A DNA stretch of 64,000 nt, taken from JTS-AC122 sp050246015 (GTDB lineage: Bacteria; Planctomycetota; Phycisphaerae; Phycisphaerales; UBA1924). How positions within the stretch are numbered: position 1 is the stretch's first letter; each line of letters opens with the position of its first letter. Below are positions 48,939 to 57,788 of the stretch, one piece after another. A program made the position numbers and the translations under genes. Under the pieces are notes generated by a model. It was not told the origin of the DNA, made no database searches, and saw only the letters and a list, made by a program, of their open reading frames with translations. The DNA lies in the NCBI GenBank assembly GCA_050246015.1, contig JBFWWU010000023.1:3851-67850 (forward strand), written 5' to 3'.

Positions 48939-49819
48939 GCCGCCGACTCCGCCACCGCGCCCCCGGCCCCGCCCGTGCGTTGCCCCCGCCCGGTCATCAC
49001 CCGCTTCATCCGCCGCGCCATCCGCCGTGCCGCGAACACCCACTCGTACGCCCCGTCGATGGTCAGCCGAAACTCGATCGGCGACGTCTCCGGCGTCATC
49101 AGGTACCGCCCCACCAGCACGCCTCCCGCCTCTCGCCCATCCAGCGGGTCCAGCGTCAGGAACCACTGATACCCAAGCCCCTTCGCCGCCTCCACCACGC
49201 CCGGCGTCCACGACCCGTACGGCGCGGCGATCGCATCCACCGTGTGCCCCACGATCCCCGCCAACTCCATGCGCGATCGTCGCAGTTCCTCCGTCGCCTC
49301 CGCCTCGCTGCGTTCCCCCAGCCTCGCGTGCGTCGCCGTGTGCGATTGCACCCGGCATCCTTCGAACCCCTCCGCCTCGCGCAGTTCTCCCCCGGTCATG
49401 ATCCGCTCGTCCCGCTCGGGATGCCCCTCCCGCATCTCCCACTTCGGCGCCTCCCCCAGGTTCTCCGACACTGCGAAAACGACGCTGGGCACTCCATGCC
49501 CCGCCATCACCGGCAGCGCGTTCCGCAGCAGGTTCGCGAACGCATCATCGAACGTGAAACACACCCCGCGCGGCCTAGCCGATACCTGCGACAGTCTCAC
49601 CGCGCGCTTCGCCGCGATCCGCACGTGGCGCGCCAACATCTCTTTCTGCGCATCGCTCACGCCGTGATAGCACAGCACCACGCCGCCCGTTCGTCGGCGT
49701 CCCCCCAGTGTCGCGCACCAGACCACCAGCGCACCCGCGAGATACACCGCGCGCACCAGCCCGCCGCGCTGCCCGTACACCCCCCCGCGTGTCTTCAACT
49801 CGATGCCTCGATGCCCCAT
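48935..49819 (-). CDS. polysaccharide deacetylase (NodB domain), membrane-anchored form
   Basis: 294-aa CE4 deacetylase. A hydrophobic N-terminal segment (about residues 20-40, LVRAVYLAGALVVWCATL) is a probable signal anchor. Motifs are VVLCYHGVSD, VCFTFDDAFANLL, SHTATHARL (H-xxx-H) and AAPYGSW. The start at 49819 is preferred for its ribosome-site-like AAGG; ATG 49858 is the alternative. It is coupled by 4 bp to the FemAB-like gene. In XrtA loci a deacetylase and FemAB protein are also paired, supporting a functional link. Confidence 0.85.
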   Translation of the reverse strand: MGHRGIELKTRGGVYGQRGGLVRAVYLAGALVVWCATLGGRRRTGGVVLCYHGVSDAQKEMLARHVRIAAKRAVRLSQVSARPRGVCFTFDDAFANLLRNALPVMAGHGVPSVVFAVSENLGEAPKWEMREGHPERDERIMTGGELREAEGFEGCRVQSHTATHARLGERSEAEATEELRRSRMELAGIVGHTVDAIAAPYGSWTPGVVEAAKGLGYQWFLTLDPLDGREAGGVLVGRYLMTPETSPIEFRLTIDGAYEWVFAARRMARRMKRVMTGRGQRTGGAGGAVAESAA

Positions 49820-49906
49820 GCCTCGATGCCTTCTTCCTCGCCGAACATCTACCGCCACGTGCCCTGGCGCCTACATCCCGCCCCTCGTCTATTCCCGCGC
49901 CAAGCG

Positions 49907-50572
49907 CTACTCTCCAAACCCGCCGATCGCCACCCACGACTTCACCAGCCCGCCGAGCCGCTCCGGCCAGATCTCCGACTCCGGGAACAATCGCCGCATC
50001 TCGCTCCCCGTCAGCAGGCGGATCTCCTTCACCGCCTCCATCGCCTTGGCCGAGTCCCCATACGGGCCACGCCCCCCCACCGTCAACCGTTTCACCATCG
50101 ACGCCCGCAGCGACGCCGGCATCCACTGCCAACCCGGCACATGGAAGTGCGGCTCCATCGGGAACCAGTAGTTCGGCGTCTGCACCCAGTGCGCCCGCGC
50201 CACCCGACGGACCTCCCGCGCCATCGCCTGCTGATTCTCCCACGTGAACAGGTGTTCGATCACCGAGTTGCTGAACGCCACGTCGAACGACTTGTCCGCG
50301 TACGAGAGCCGCGTCGCATCCCCCACCACCGATTCGATGTTGTCGCTGGTCGCTTTCTCCTGAAACAGGTTGACCAGCGTGATCCGCACGTCCGCGCGCC
50401 CGGCCCATCCGCGCTGTCGCCAGAACTCCTCCGTCCCACCGATGTCGATGACCCGTATCGGCCTCGCCAGCGGCTTGCAGAGTCCCTCGAACTTCGCGAA
50501 CCGCCGCGACCGCATCCGGTTCGAGAACGAACCCGGATCCTCGACATTGGCCATGTTGCCCAGCACACTCAT
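49907..50572 (-). CDS. class I SAM-dependent methyltransferase
   Basis: 221-aa Rossmann methyltransferase: motif I IRVIDIGGTEEFWRQ, then acidic-ended strand ITLVNLF, ESVVGDATRLSYADKSFDVAFSN and SVIEHLFTW. The C-terminal half contains WFPMEPHFHVPGWQW. It is likely to modify a sugar or cap the chain. The start overlaps the polymerase stop by 4 bp (ATGA), giving coupling. Confidence 0.87.
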   Translation of the reverse strand: MSVLGNMANVEDPGSFSNRMRSRRFAKFEGLCKPLARPIRVIDIGGTEEFWRQRGWAGRADVRITLVNLFQEKATSDNIESVVGDATRLSYADKSFDVAFSNSVIEHLFTWENQQAMAREVRRVARAHWVQTPNYWFPMEPHFHVPGWQWMPASLRASMVKRLTVGGRGPYGDSAKAMEAVKEIRLLTGSEMRRLFPESEIWPERLGGLVKSWVAIGGFGE

Positions 50573-52128
50573 CCGCCGTGGCCCTCTTGGGTGCCCCCAC
50601 GGTCCCCGTCGGTCGTTGCCCTTGGTTCCCCCTCGCTCTCACCCGCATCGCCGACGCGCCAGTTCCCTCGCAGGCCGGCCCCTTCCCCGTGCCCTCGATG
50701 CGCCTCATGTTCCACCATCGCCCGCGCGATCACCCCGGCCCCCATCCCGCTCGCGCCGGCGCCACGCACCCCGATCGCCTCCACGTGCATCGGCCTGGCC
50801 CGCTTCACCACCCGCTTTGTCACCGCCGCGGCTGGAGCGACCCGCAGCGCTCCCACGGCGACCATCGCCCCCATCAACAAATACGACAGCAACAGCGGCG
50901 GCCCGAACAGCCCGATCGACATGCTCGCCACCATCAGCATGATCAGCGTGCACGCCAGCCCGAACGCCAGTTTCCGCTCCGCCGGGATCAGCGTCCGCTT
51001 CGACGCCTTCACGCACTCGCGGATCGCCATCACCTGCACCGCGACGTACATCGCCAGGCTCAGCAGCCCCCCGTACAGCGCCACGATGATGTAGTGGTTC
51101 ACCACGTCCACGTGCTGCCTCGTATCGATCAGCATCCCCCACACCGCGTGCGGCGTCCTCCCTCCCACGCCCGCCAGCCAGTAGTCACCGATCCGCTCAT
51201 ACGCCACCTCCATCAACCGCCCGCGGTACCACGCCGTCTCCGAACTCAGCGCCAGGTAGTCCGCCAGTTGAAAGAAGTGCCGGTTCGACGCCAGTTCCAC
51301 CACCACGCACAGGAACACCAGCGCCGCCACCGCCGGCTTGACCGCCCACCGCATGTAATAGAACACGCCGCAGATCATCAGCGTCACCAGCGCCACCTGC
51401 GGCCCGCTCGACAGACTGCTCAGCGCCCCCACGAACGCCGCCACGATCCCCACCCAGACCAGCCACGCCGACTTCGCCACGCCCCGCATCGACCACAGCC
51501 ACCCCACCAGCAGCGCCATCGCCACGCCGAAGTAGATCGAGTGCGCCGCGCTCCCCTTGGCTCTCAGGAACCCATACCGATACTCCAGCCCCTTGTCAAA
51601 CCAGGGATTCCCCGCGATCGCATAATGCGCCTCGTAGTACGACCATGACGTCATCGACTCGATCGCACCGAGCCCACCCATCACGATCGCCGTCAGCACC
51701 ATCGGCCCCACCATCGCCCGCGCGTCGCTCAGCGTCCGCAGCGCCAGCCGCGCCGCGAAGTACATCACCGCCGTGTCCAGCACCCGCCCCACCATCTGGA
51801 CCAGTTGCACCTGGTCCGCGTCCATGAACACGTTCGCCACCACGTCCCACGCCCACGCCGCCACCACGATCACGTCGGCCGGGTGCAGCCTCAGCGGCGG
51901 CAGCGCCGCCCCGTTCACCGTCCGCATGCTCCCCGTCATCACCAGCCGCGCCACCAGCGCCAGCGCCGCCGCACGCGGGATCGACATCTGCACCACCCCC
52001 AGCGGCACCCGCATGTACTCCGGCCACAGCAGCATCCCCGCCACGATCACCCCCAGCGCACGCCCCGGCGACAGGACCAGCACCAGCCCCACCACCAGCA
52101 CCCCGATCGCGATCGTCTGCCCAATCAC
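50569..52128 (-). CDS. O-antigen ligase/Wzy polymerase-like membrane protein
   Basis: 519-aa protein with about ten to twelve transmembrane helices (for example IAIGVLVVGLVLVLSP at the N-terminus and ALVFLCVVVELASN in the middle). A larger periplasmic loop with FQLADYLALSSETAWYRGRL and VGGRTPHAVWG is the region typical of O-antigen polymerase/ligase proteins. The cytoplasmic C-terminal 70 residues are Arg/Gly-rich and unusual. GTG start at 52128 overlaps the FrhB-like stop by 4 bp (GTGA). Polymerisation of repeat units is inferred. Confidence 0.82.
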   Translation of the reverse strand: MIGQTIAIGVLVVGLVLVLSPGRALGVIVAGMLLWPEYMRVPLGVVQMSIPRAAALALVARLVMTGSMRTVNGAALPPLRLHPADVIVVAAWAWDVVANVFMDADQVQLVQMVGRVLDTAVMYFAARLALRTLSDARAMVGPMVLTAIVMGGLGAIESMTSWSYYEAHYAIAGNPWFDKGLEYRYGFLRAKGSAAHSIYFGVAMALLVGWLWSMRGVAKSAWLVWVGIVAAFVGALSSLSSGPQVALVTLMICGVFYYMRWAVKPAVAALVFLCVVVELASNRHFFQLADYLALSSETAWYRGRLMEVAYERIGDYWLAGVGGRTPHAVWGMLIDTRQHVDVVNHYIIVALYGGLLSLAMYVAVQVMAIRECVKASKRTLIPAERKLAFGLACTLIMLMVASMSIGLFGPPLLLSYLLMGAMVAVGALRVAPAAAVTKRVVKRARPMHVEAIGVRGAGASGMGAGVIARAMVEHEAHRGHGEGAGLRGNWRVGDAGESEGEPRATTDGDRGGTQEGHGG

Positions 52129-53588
52129 GCCGCGCTATCCCGTGTTGACTGACCGACGGCCTCTTGCACGCCGTCGTGCGTCCCCCGGCCCTCACCGCCG
52201 GTCTTCTCCTTGCGGGCCCACGCCCGGCACTCGACTCCCGCTTCGCTCGCCGTCTCATACGCCACCACCGCATGCCGCTCCCGCAGCCGCTTCGTGTACG
52301 ACCGCCGCACCGTCCCGTAGATCGACCTCGCCTTCTCGTACACGCTCAACTTCGTCCACCAATACCGCAGCATCGGCAGCCCGACAAACCTCGGCGCCGG
52401 CAACCCCATCAGCCGCAGCGCCAGCACACGCCCCCACACCGCGCCACGACCCGAAATCAACCCCGGCTGCGTCTCCTCCAGCGCCCCCGCGCCCGACCGC
52501 TCCAGCGTCAGGTACCCCGCCTCCATCGCCGCACGCACCACCGCCCGGCCCCGCTCGCTCCTCACCACAACCAGCGAACGCCCCGGATCCCCCTCCGGCA
52601 GCGGATGCCGCCACGGGTCCCCCACCGCGATATCCGCGAACTCCCCCGTGTGGTCCGCGCACACATAGCACCGCCACTGCCGATGCTTCTGCAGGATCTT
52701 CCCCCACGACTCGTCATACGACATCTCCCGCACCGCCCTGCCCTCTCCAACTCGTGGGCCAGGCGTCACGCAGGCCTCCTCCCCACCTTCCCGCTCCCTC
52801 TCCCCTCCGTTTCGCGCTCCCTCCACCTCGACCCGCGCCCGACCCGGCCACCCCAGCCCGCGGTACCTCACACCCACCACTCGCTCACCCGCCGACACTC
52901 CCATCGCCCGCATCATCTCCACCGTCCCCTTCGTCGTCGGCGTCCCCGCGCAGAATATCCCGATCGTCAGCCCCAACTTCCGGTCCAGTTCCGCGTCCAG
53001 CCGCCTCGCCTTCCCCGCCGCCCCCACATCGCAGGGCTTGCCGATCATCACGCACGCCCCCGGCGCCTCCTTCACCATCCCCAGTCCCTCGCACGGGCTC
53101 GCCGGCGCATACCGCGACCCCGTCGCCCCGACGATCTCCGCCCGCGTCCGGCTCAGCACCGTTCGATTCAAATACGGCACATCCTCCCGCGCCGCGATAT
53201 GCAGCAGGCCATGCATCCCGCCTCGCTCGATGCAGTACAGCGCGATCGCGCTCGCCGCCCCGCCGCTTGATCCCTTGTACCGGATCTCCGGATCCGTCGC
53301 GTACCCCTCCCATACCTCCAGCACCGGCCCCCACCCCGCCCGCGCCACCTCATCAATCCCGCTCGGCAGCGCCGCCTCCTCGTGCTCCAGTCCGATCCCC
53401 GGACACACCGCCATCGCTTCTCGCGCCGCCCCTCGGCTCGCCTCCCCACGCTTCAGCACGGGCCGCCGGCCAAACTCGTACGTGTCCACCATCCCGATAT
53501 CGCCCGGCTTCACCCCAGCGCACGCGCCGCACCCCGTGCACATCTGCACTTCCGCCACATCCACAACATCTAAGACCCGAAGCCGCAT
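52125..53588 (-). CDS. coenzyme F420 hydrogenase/dehydrogenase beta-subunit-like protein
   Basis: 487-aa FrhB-type flavin/iron-sulphur protein. The N-terminal cluster CTGCGACAG, the flavin-binding patch KGSSGGAASAIALYC and the C-terminal cluster WRCYVCADHTGEFADIAVGDP are visible. Such proteins are often encoded beside polysaccharide pyruvyl transferases in exopolysaccharide loci, as here (56202-57740). A 28-residue insertion, GEREREGGEEACVTPGP and following, interrupts the domain before REMSYDESWGKIL; it carries a copy of the dispersed palindromic repeat (52751-52780). The protein remains in frame. Start ATG at 53588. Confidence 0.82.
   Translation of the reverse strand: MRLRVLDVVDVAEVQMCTGCGACAGVKPGDIGMVDTYEFGRRPVLKRGEASRGAAREAMAVCPGIGLEHEEAALPSGIDEVARAGWGPVLEVWEGYATDPEIRYKGSSGGAASAIALYCIERGGMHGLLHIAAREDVPYLNRTVLSRTRAEIVGATGSRYAPASPCEGLGMVKEAPGACVMIGKPCDVGAAGKARRLDAELDRKLGLTIGIFCAGTPTTKGTVEMMRAMGVSAGERVVGVRYRGLGWPGRARVEVEGARNGGEREREGGEEACVTPGPRVGEGRAVREMSYDESWGKILQKHRQWRCYVCADHTGEFADIAVGDPWRHPLPEGDPGRSLVVVRSERGRAVVRAAMEAGYLTLERSGAGALEETQPGLISGRGAVWGRVLALRLMGLPAPRFVGLPMLRYWWTKLSVYEKARSIYGTVRRSYTKRLRERHAVVAYETASEAGVECRAWARKEKTGGEGRGTHDGVQEAVGQSTRDSAA
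52751..52780. repeat. palindromic repeat copy inside the frhB-like gene
   Basis: CTCGTGGGCCAGGCGTCACG followed by CAGGCCTCCT, a diverged copy of the CTCGTGGGGCAGGCGTCCCG-type element. It encodes EEACVTPGPRV in the insertion of the FrhB-like protein. Confidence 0.65.
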
Positions 53589-53634
53589 CGCCCGCTCTTT
53601 TCCTCCCCCTCCCTCATCCGGCAGCCCCCCCGCG

Positions 53635-53676
53635 TCCTCTTCCTCTTCCTCTTCCTCTTCCTCTTCCTATTCCTAT
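53635..53676. repeat. hexanucleotide tandem repeat (TCCTCT/TCCTAT)
   Basis: Seven perfect 6-bp units: five TCCTCT then two TCCTAT, in the gap upstream of the FrhB-like gene (start 53588) and downstream-facing of the acetyltransferase. Such arrays can vary in length by slipped-strand replication. Confidence 0.9.
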
Positions 53677-53679
53677 TCC

Positions 53680-53760
53680 ACCAGTGGAACAGGCGTCCCG
53701 CCTGGCTCCTTCTCTCTCTCTATTCCCACCCACAGTGGAGCGGGCGTCCCGCCTGCCTCC
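53680..53760. repeat. two palindromic repeat copies
   Basis: Copies at 53680-53710 (ACCAGTGGAACAGGCGTCCC, then GCCTGGC) and 53731-53760 (CACAGTGGAGCGGGCGTCCC, then GCCTGCC). They lie between the FrhB-like gene and the acetyltransferase gene. Confidence 0.75.
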
Positions 53761-53782
53761 TGCCTTTCACCCTCTCCTCTTT

Positions 53783-54565
53783 CTACTCACTCCCTTGCCG
53801 CCCCTCGCCCCGCAATAGCGGGTGCGCTCTCCAATCCCCCACCGGCCCCACCATCGCCGGCAGCACCGCCCGGCACTCCGACAACGTCTTCTCCCACCAT
53901 CGGCTCCCACGGATCGCCTCGCACGTCACCTCGTCAAACCGCATCCGCACGACCCTCGCCGGATTTCCCACCACGATCGCAAAGTCCGGCACATCCTTCG
54001 TCACCACCGCCCCCGCACCCACCACCGCGCCAATCCCCACCCGTCGGCACCCCGGCGTCACAATCGCGTTCTCCCCGATCCATGCGTCCGCGCCGATCTC
54101 GAAACCGTGGTTGGTGACATTGTCCGTCCCGATCACGCCCAGCCGCGAGTTGAAAAAGAACGGGTGCGTGGACAGCCGATCCATCGGATGATTCCGCAGA
54201 AAAATCCTCACCCCGTTCGCGATCGACACGTACCGCCCCACGACCACGCCCGCCGGGAACGAATACGGCACAAAGCACTCCCCGTACGAGTACGCCCCGA
54301 TCACCACCCCGCACCGCGCCCGCAGGATCTCTCGCGCCGTCGCCGACCACATCTGCCCCCCTTCGAGTCGGCACGCCAGCGACACACTCCGATTCAGCAG
54401 CCGCCGCGATCGCGACATCGCCCGCAGCACGCCGCTCATCGCGCTGCGCCTGGTCTCTCCCTCGCCCGGCGTCACCGGCGCGCTCATCCCACCATCCGCG
54501 CGCGTGTCGTTCCGCACCGCGTCCATCCCCCCGCTCCCAACCTCATGCACCGTCACTTCACTCAT
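53783..54565 (-). CDS. hexapeptide-repeat (LbH) acetyltransferase
   Basis: 260-aa trimeric acyltransferase of the WcaF/CatB type. The central left-handed beta-helix is seen as VVVGRYVSIANGVRIFLRN, HPMDRLSTHPFFFN, GADAWIGENAIVTPGCRRVG and GAVVGAGAVVTKDVPD, with IVVGNPARVVRMRF at the end. The His in NHPMD is the usual catalytic base. It would O-acetylate a sugar with acetyl-CoA. The first 50 residues are disordered-looking. Start ATG at 54565. Confidence 0.9.
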   Translation of the reverse strand: MSEVTVHEVGSGGMDAVRNDTRADGGMSAPVTPGEGETRRSAMSGVLRAMSRSRRLLNRSVSLACRLEGGQMWSATAREILRARCGVVIGAYSYGECFVPYSFPAGVVVGRYVSIANGVRIFLRNHPMDRLSTHPFFFNSRLGVIGTDNVTNHGFEIGADAWIGENAIVTPGCRRVGIGAVVGAGAVVTKDVPDFAIVVGNPARVVRMRFDEVTCEAIRGSRWWEKTLSECRAVLPAMVGPVGDWRAHPLLRGEGRQGSE

Positions 54566-54621
54566 CGTGCTCCCCTCTTCCCTCTTCCCTCTTCTTTCTT
54601 CCGTCTGTTCTTCCTACACCC

Positions 54622-54652
54622 CCTAGTGGAACACGCGTCCCGCCTGTCTCCC
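54622..54652. repeat. palindromic repeat copy (diverged)
   Basis: CCTAGTGGAACACGCGTCCC then GCCTGTCTCC; one arm has CACGCG. It lies in the gap between the acetyltransferase and the flippase. Confidence 0.65.
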
Positions 54653-54672
54653 TCTCTCTCTCCCGCCCACTC

Positions 54673-56127
54673 CTACACCCGCGCCACTCCCCGCACCGCT
54701 CTCACCGCCCGGCACACCCGCACACCCTCTTCTCTCAGCGCCGGGCACACCACCACCGCCGCGACCGCGACCCCCGCGCTCGCCGCGCACACCACCGCGA
54801 TCGTCCACCCCCACCCGTGCCCGGTCACCCACACCAGGTCAATCCCCGCCGACAGCGCCACCGCCAGCACCACCAGCCCCATCGGCTTCCACGTCAGCCC
54901 CATCGGCACCCCGTGCTTCCTCGACAGCCTCGACGTCGAAACCAGCAGCGCCGCGATCTCCCCCGCGATCCCGCACGCCACGACCCATTTCAGTTCCAGC
55001 CCCGCCGCCGCGACCGCGATCACCCCGACCAGCGCCAGCGCCCGCGTGACGTTCGTCGCCAGCGCGTTCACCGTATCACCCCGCGCCATCGCCGCCAGCG
55101 TCGGCCCCACCCGCACCATCCACACCGCCATCATCGCCCCGATGAACGCCGTGTACTCACCCGCGCCCGCGTACTTCTGCTTAGACACCAGCGCCACCAG
55201 CATCCCCCCCGCGAGCATCGACACCACCGCCAGCAGCGCCCCCATCACGCACAGCCACTCGATCACCATCGAGTACCGCTTCAGGAACGCCGCCTGCGAA
55301 TCCTGCACCCGCGACAACATCGGCAGCCCGATCGCGATCGACGTCTTGGCCAGCATCGCCACCGGCGCCCCGATCAGCAGCGCCGCCACGTAGTACACCC
55401 CCAGCGTCTTCACCGAGTACGCCGCCCCGATTACCGCCTTGTCACCCTGGTTCGTCGCGAACAGCAGCACCCCGTTCAGCAGCAGCGGCAGCGCAAAGGC
55501 CGATAACGTCTTCAGCGATTCCCGGTCCCACGCCAGCCCGTACCGACGCTCCGCCAGCACGTGGCTTAGCGCCACCTGCGTGACCGCTTGCCCGATCGAC
55601 AGACACACCACCGCCGCGTAACTGTCCAGCCACGCCGCCAGCGGCCACGCCATCGCCGTCGCCAGCACCTGCGGCATCACCTCCACCGTCAGCGATGCCC
55701 CGTACTTCAGTTCTCGCTGACGCCGCACCGGGTCCAGGTTGATCAGCCCCTTGATCAGCGGCACCCCCGCCACGCACGCAAACGCCCACCACGCCCCGCG
55801 CACATCGAAGAACCACGCGATCGGCCACGCCAGGCACCCCAGCACGCACGCCTGCCCGATCCCCCTCAGCAGCATCACCGCCTGCGCCGTCTTCTGCATC
55901 ATCGGCTCGTTCCCACGCGCCGACTGCACCAGCACCTTGTCCGTCGATACGTCGCTCAACAGTTCGATGAACGCCAGCGTCGCCGCCAGGAGCGCCGCGA
56001 CCCCCACATCCGTCGGCGACAGCAGCCTCGCGATGATGATGTTGCGCACCAGCCCCATCGCCTGCGCCATCGCCTGCGCCGGCGCCACCACGCTCATCCC
56101 GCGCCATACCTGCTTCCTCGCCGTCAT
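54673..56127 (-). CDS. Wzx-type oligosaccharide flippase
   Basis: 484-aa protein with about twelve to fourteen transmembrane helices, of the MATE/MVF polysaccharide exporter superfamily. It shows the N-terminal pattern RNIIIARLLSPTDVGVAALL, LLRGIGQACVLGCLAWPIAW, LNGVLLFATNQGDKAVIG and TLGVYYVAALLIGAPV. It would flip undecaprenyl-linked repeat units to the periplasm. ATG at 56127. The 3' 150 residues are more divergent but hydrophobic. The neighbouring gap holds heptamer arrays. Confidence 0.9.
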   Translation of the reverse strand: MTARKQVWRGMSVVAPAQAMAQAMGLVRNIIIARLLSPTDVGVAALLAATLAFIELLSDVSTDKVLVQSARGNEPMMQKTAQAVMLLRGIGQACVLGCLAWPIAWFFDVRGAWWAFACVAGVPLIKGLINLDPVRRQRELKYGASLTVEVMPQVLATAMAWPLAAWLDSYAAVVCLSIGQAVTQVALSHVLAERRYGLAWDRESLKTLSAFALPLLLNGVLLFATNQGDKAVIGAAYSVKTLGVYYVAALLIGAPVAMLAKTSIAIGLPMLSRVQDSQAAFLKRYSMVIEWLCVMGALLAVVSMLAGGMLVALVSKQKYAGAGEYTAFIGAMMAVWMVRVGPTLAAMARGDTVNALATNVTRALALVGVIAVAAAGLELKWVVACGIAGEIAALLVSTSRLSRKHGVPMGLTWKPMGLVVLAVALSAGIDLVWVTGHGWGWTIAVVCAASAGVAVAAVVVCPALREEGVRVCRAVRAVRGVARV

Positions 56128-56146
56128 TCTTCCACCTTCATCCCCT

Positions 56147-56227
56147 GCCTAACGCCTATCGCCTAACGCCGAGTGCCTACCTCCCAACCCTCTTCCATTG
56201 CCTATCGCCCATTCCGCAGTGCCTTTC
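56147..56227. repeat. heptamer tandem arrays flanking the pyruvyl-transferase 3' end
   Basis: The first array (56147-56181) is GCCTAAC, GCCTATC, GCCTAAC, GCCGAGT, GCCTACC. The second (56200-56227) is GCCTATC, GCCCATT, CCGCAGT, GCCTTTC, and it runs across the stop codon of the pyruvyl transferase gene (56202). Same 7-bp family as in metG. Confidence 0.75.
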
Positions 56228-57740
56228 TCTTCCCACTCAACTCCGCGCACTTCGCCGCAATCGAATCCATCTGCTTCTCCGCCGCCCCGACCGTCCTCGG
56301 CAGTTCCCGCCGCAACGACTCCCGCGCCGCCTCCCGTCCCTCCCACGATTTCCATAACCGCTCCACCACCGCATCCGTCTCCAGCGTCCGCGGGTCCGCG
56401 ACGTGCTCCCCCTGCCCGCACGATTCGAACACCCCCTGCGTCTTGATGCTGTACGCCACCGCCGCCGTCGGCACCCCGCTCGACAGCCCCGCGATCGTCG
56501 CGTGCATCCGCGTCCCGCAGAACCAATCGCACCTCGATATCACCCACTTCGCCTCACCCGGCAGCGTCAGCGCCGGCGCTACCTCCATCCGCTCCCTCAC
56601 CCCCTCGCCCGCCGCGCGCACCACCGCCGCCTTCACCGCCTCGCACGCGTCCACGTCCGACTCATAATGACCGCTCGGCGTCACCACATGCGGCATCAAC
56701 ATCACGTTCGCCCCGCTCTCCTCCACCATCCGCCGCACAAACCTCGTCACCACTTCCCGATAGTCGGCCTTGAGCCCATACTGCTCCCTCGCCCCCGCGG
56801 CATCGTTATATAACAACCCGCTGACATTGACTCCCACGAGCTCCGTGCCACGCGGTTGCAACCCCCTGAACGCTCCGAGCAACCTCTCCGCCGCATGTCG
56901 CCCGTCAGGGCGCACGACCGTTGCCAGAGGCGCCGCGTCTTCGCAAGCCTCTGGACCCGAACCCGTGAGTCCCTCTTCGCCCGGCAGGGCACACGAACGC
57001 CCCTCAACCCACTCCCTCACTCTCCCCACCAACCTTCCCCCCGGCTCTTCCCCCCTCAATCCGAACGCCACATCCACCCCGCACAGGTGCTTCCCCGCGT
57101 CAAACGCCGCCCCCGCCAGGTCCTTGAGCGTCACGAAACTCCGCTCATCCCGCGCCCACGCCATCTCGCACCCACGCACGATCCGCTCCGCCCTTCGCCT
57201 CACCTCCGCCGAGTGAAACGGCCCATACGTCTGCGGCAACAAAATCAGCGGCACCCCGTGATCCAGCGCCAGTTCCTTCGTCGCCGCCACCGCCGCGAAC
57301 CGCCGCGAACCGTACAAATCCGCGAAACTGTCCCCGCCGCTGATGTCCAGCACCGCGTCCGCCGCCAGCACCCGCCGCGCCGCCGGGTTGTTCAGCCCCC
57401 CCAGTTTCGCCGCCAGCCGGATCTGCCACATCGTCTCCTGCTGGTACAACCGCCTCGAGTGCTTCGCGCCCACCAGCGTGTACTCAATCCCATCAATACT
57501 CCGCGCCTTCCGCACTCCCTTTCCGAAATCCAGCACCGTCAACTCGCACCCCGGCAGCCTCGACAACAACCCCTCGATGCACGAATACGCCAGCGCCGAC
57601 ACCCCCAGGTTCCCCGTATCCGGCGCGGCTCCCGCCAGCACCACGCGCACCCCGCGCCCACCGGCCCCAGCGCCACCGATCGCCGCCTTCCAGCGATCCG
57701 TGTCTTCCCGCATCATGCTCTCTTGGTCAACCTTCGTCAT
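56202..57740 (-). CDS. polysaccharide pyruvyl transferase
   Basis: 512-aa CsaB/WcaK/GumL-type enzyme that adds pyruvate ketals from phosphoenolpyruvate to sugars of exopolysaccharides. The start at 57740 is by homology: an N-terminal helix, then RVVLAGAAPDTGNLGVSALA, AADAVLDISGGDSFADLYG, LDHGVPLILLPQTYGPFHS and CEMAWARDERSF. The C-terminal half has LMPHVVTPSGHYESDVDA and WFCGTRMHATIAGLSSGVP, the family H/R-M-H region. An atypical insert near residue 300 (ALPGEEGLTGSGPEACEDA) contains an inverted repeat (56924-56954). The last residues coincide with a heptamer array. Confidence 0.85.
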   Translation of the reverse strand: MTKVDQESMMREDTDRWKAAIGGAGAGGRGVRVVLAGAAPDTGNLGVSALAYSCIEGLLSRLPGCELTVLDFGKGVRKARSIDGIEYTLVGAKHSRRLYQQETMWQIRLAAKLGGLNNPAARRVLAADAVLDISGGDSFADLYGSRRFAAVAATKELALDHGVPLILLPQTYGPFHSAEVRRRAERIVRGCEMAWARDERSFVTLKDLAGAAFDAGKHLCGVDVAFGLRGEEPGGRLVGRVREWVEGRSCALPGEEGLTGSGPEACEDAAPLATVVRPDGRHAAERLLGAFRGLQPRGTELVGVNVSGLLYNDAAGAREQYGLKADYREVVTRFVRRMVEESGANVMLMPHVVTPSGHYESDVDACEAVKAAVVRAAGEGVRERMEVAPALTLPGEAKWVISRCDWFCGTRMHATIAGLSSGVPTAAVAYSIKTQGVFESCGQGEHVADPRTLETDAVVERLWKSWEGREAARESLRRELPRTVGAAEKQMDSIAAKCAELSGKRKALRNGR

Positions 57741-57788
57741 CCGCTTCACACGACCAATACACTCCACCCCCGCACTACGGAGCCCCGC

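Noticed and set aside
56147..56227. Tandem heptamers considered as a CRISPR array
   Set aside because: The 7-bp units are far too short for CRISPR repeats, have no unique spacers, and no cas gene is present.
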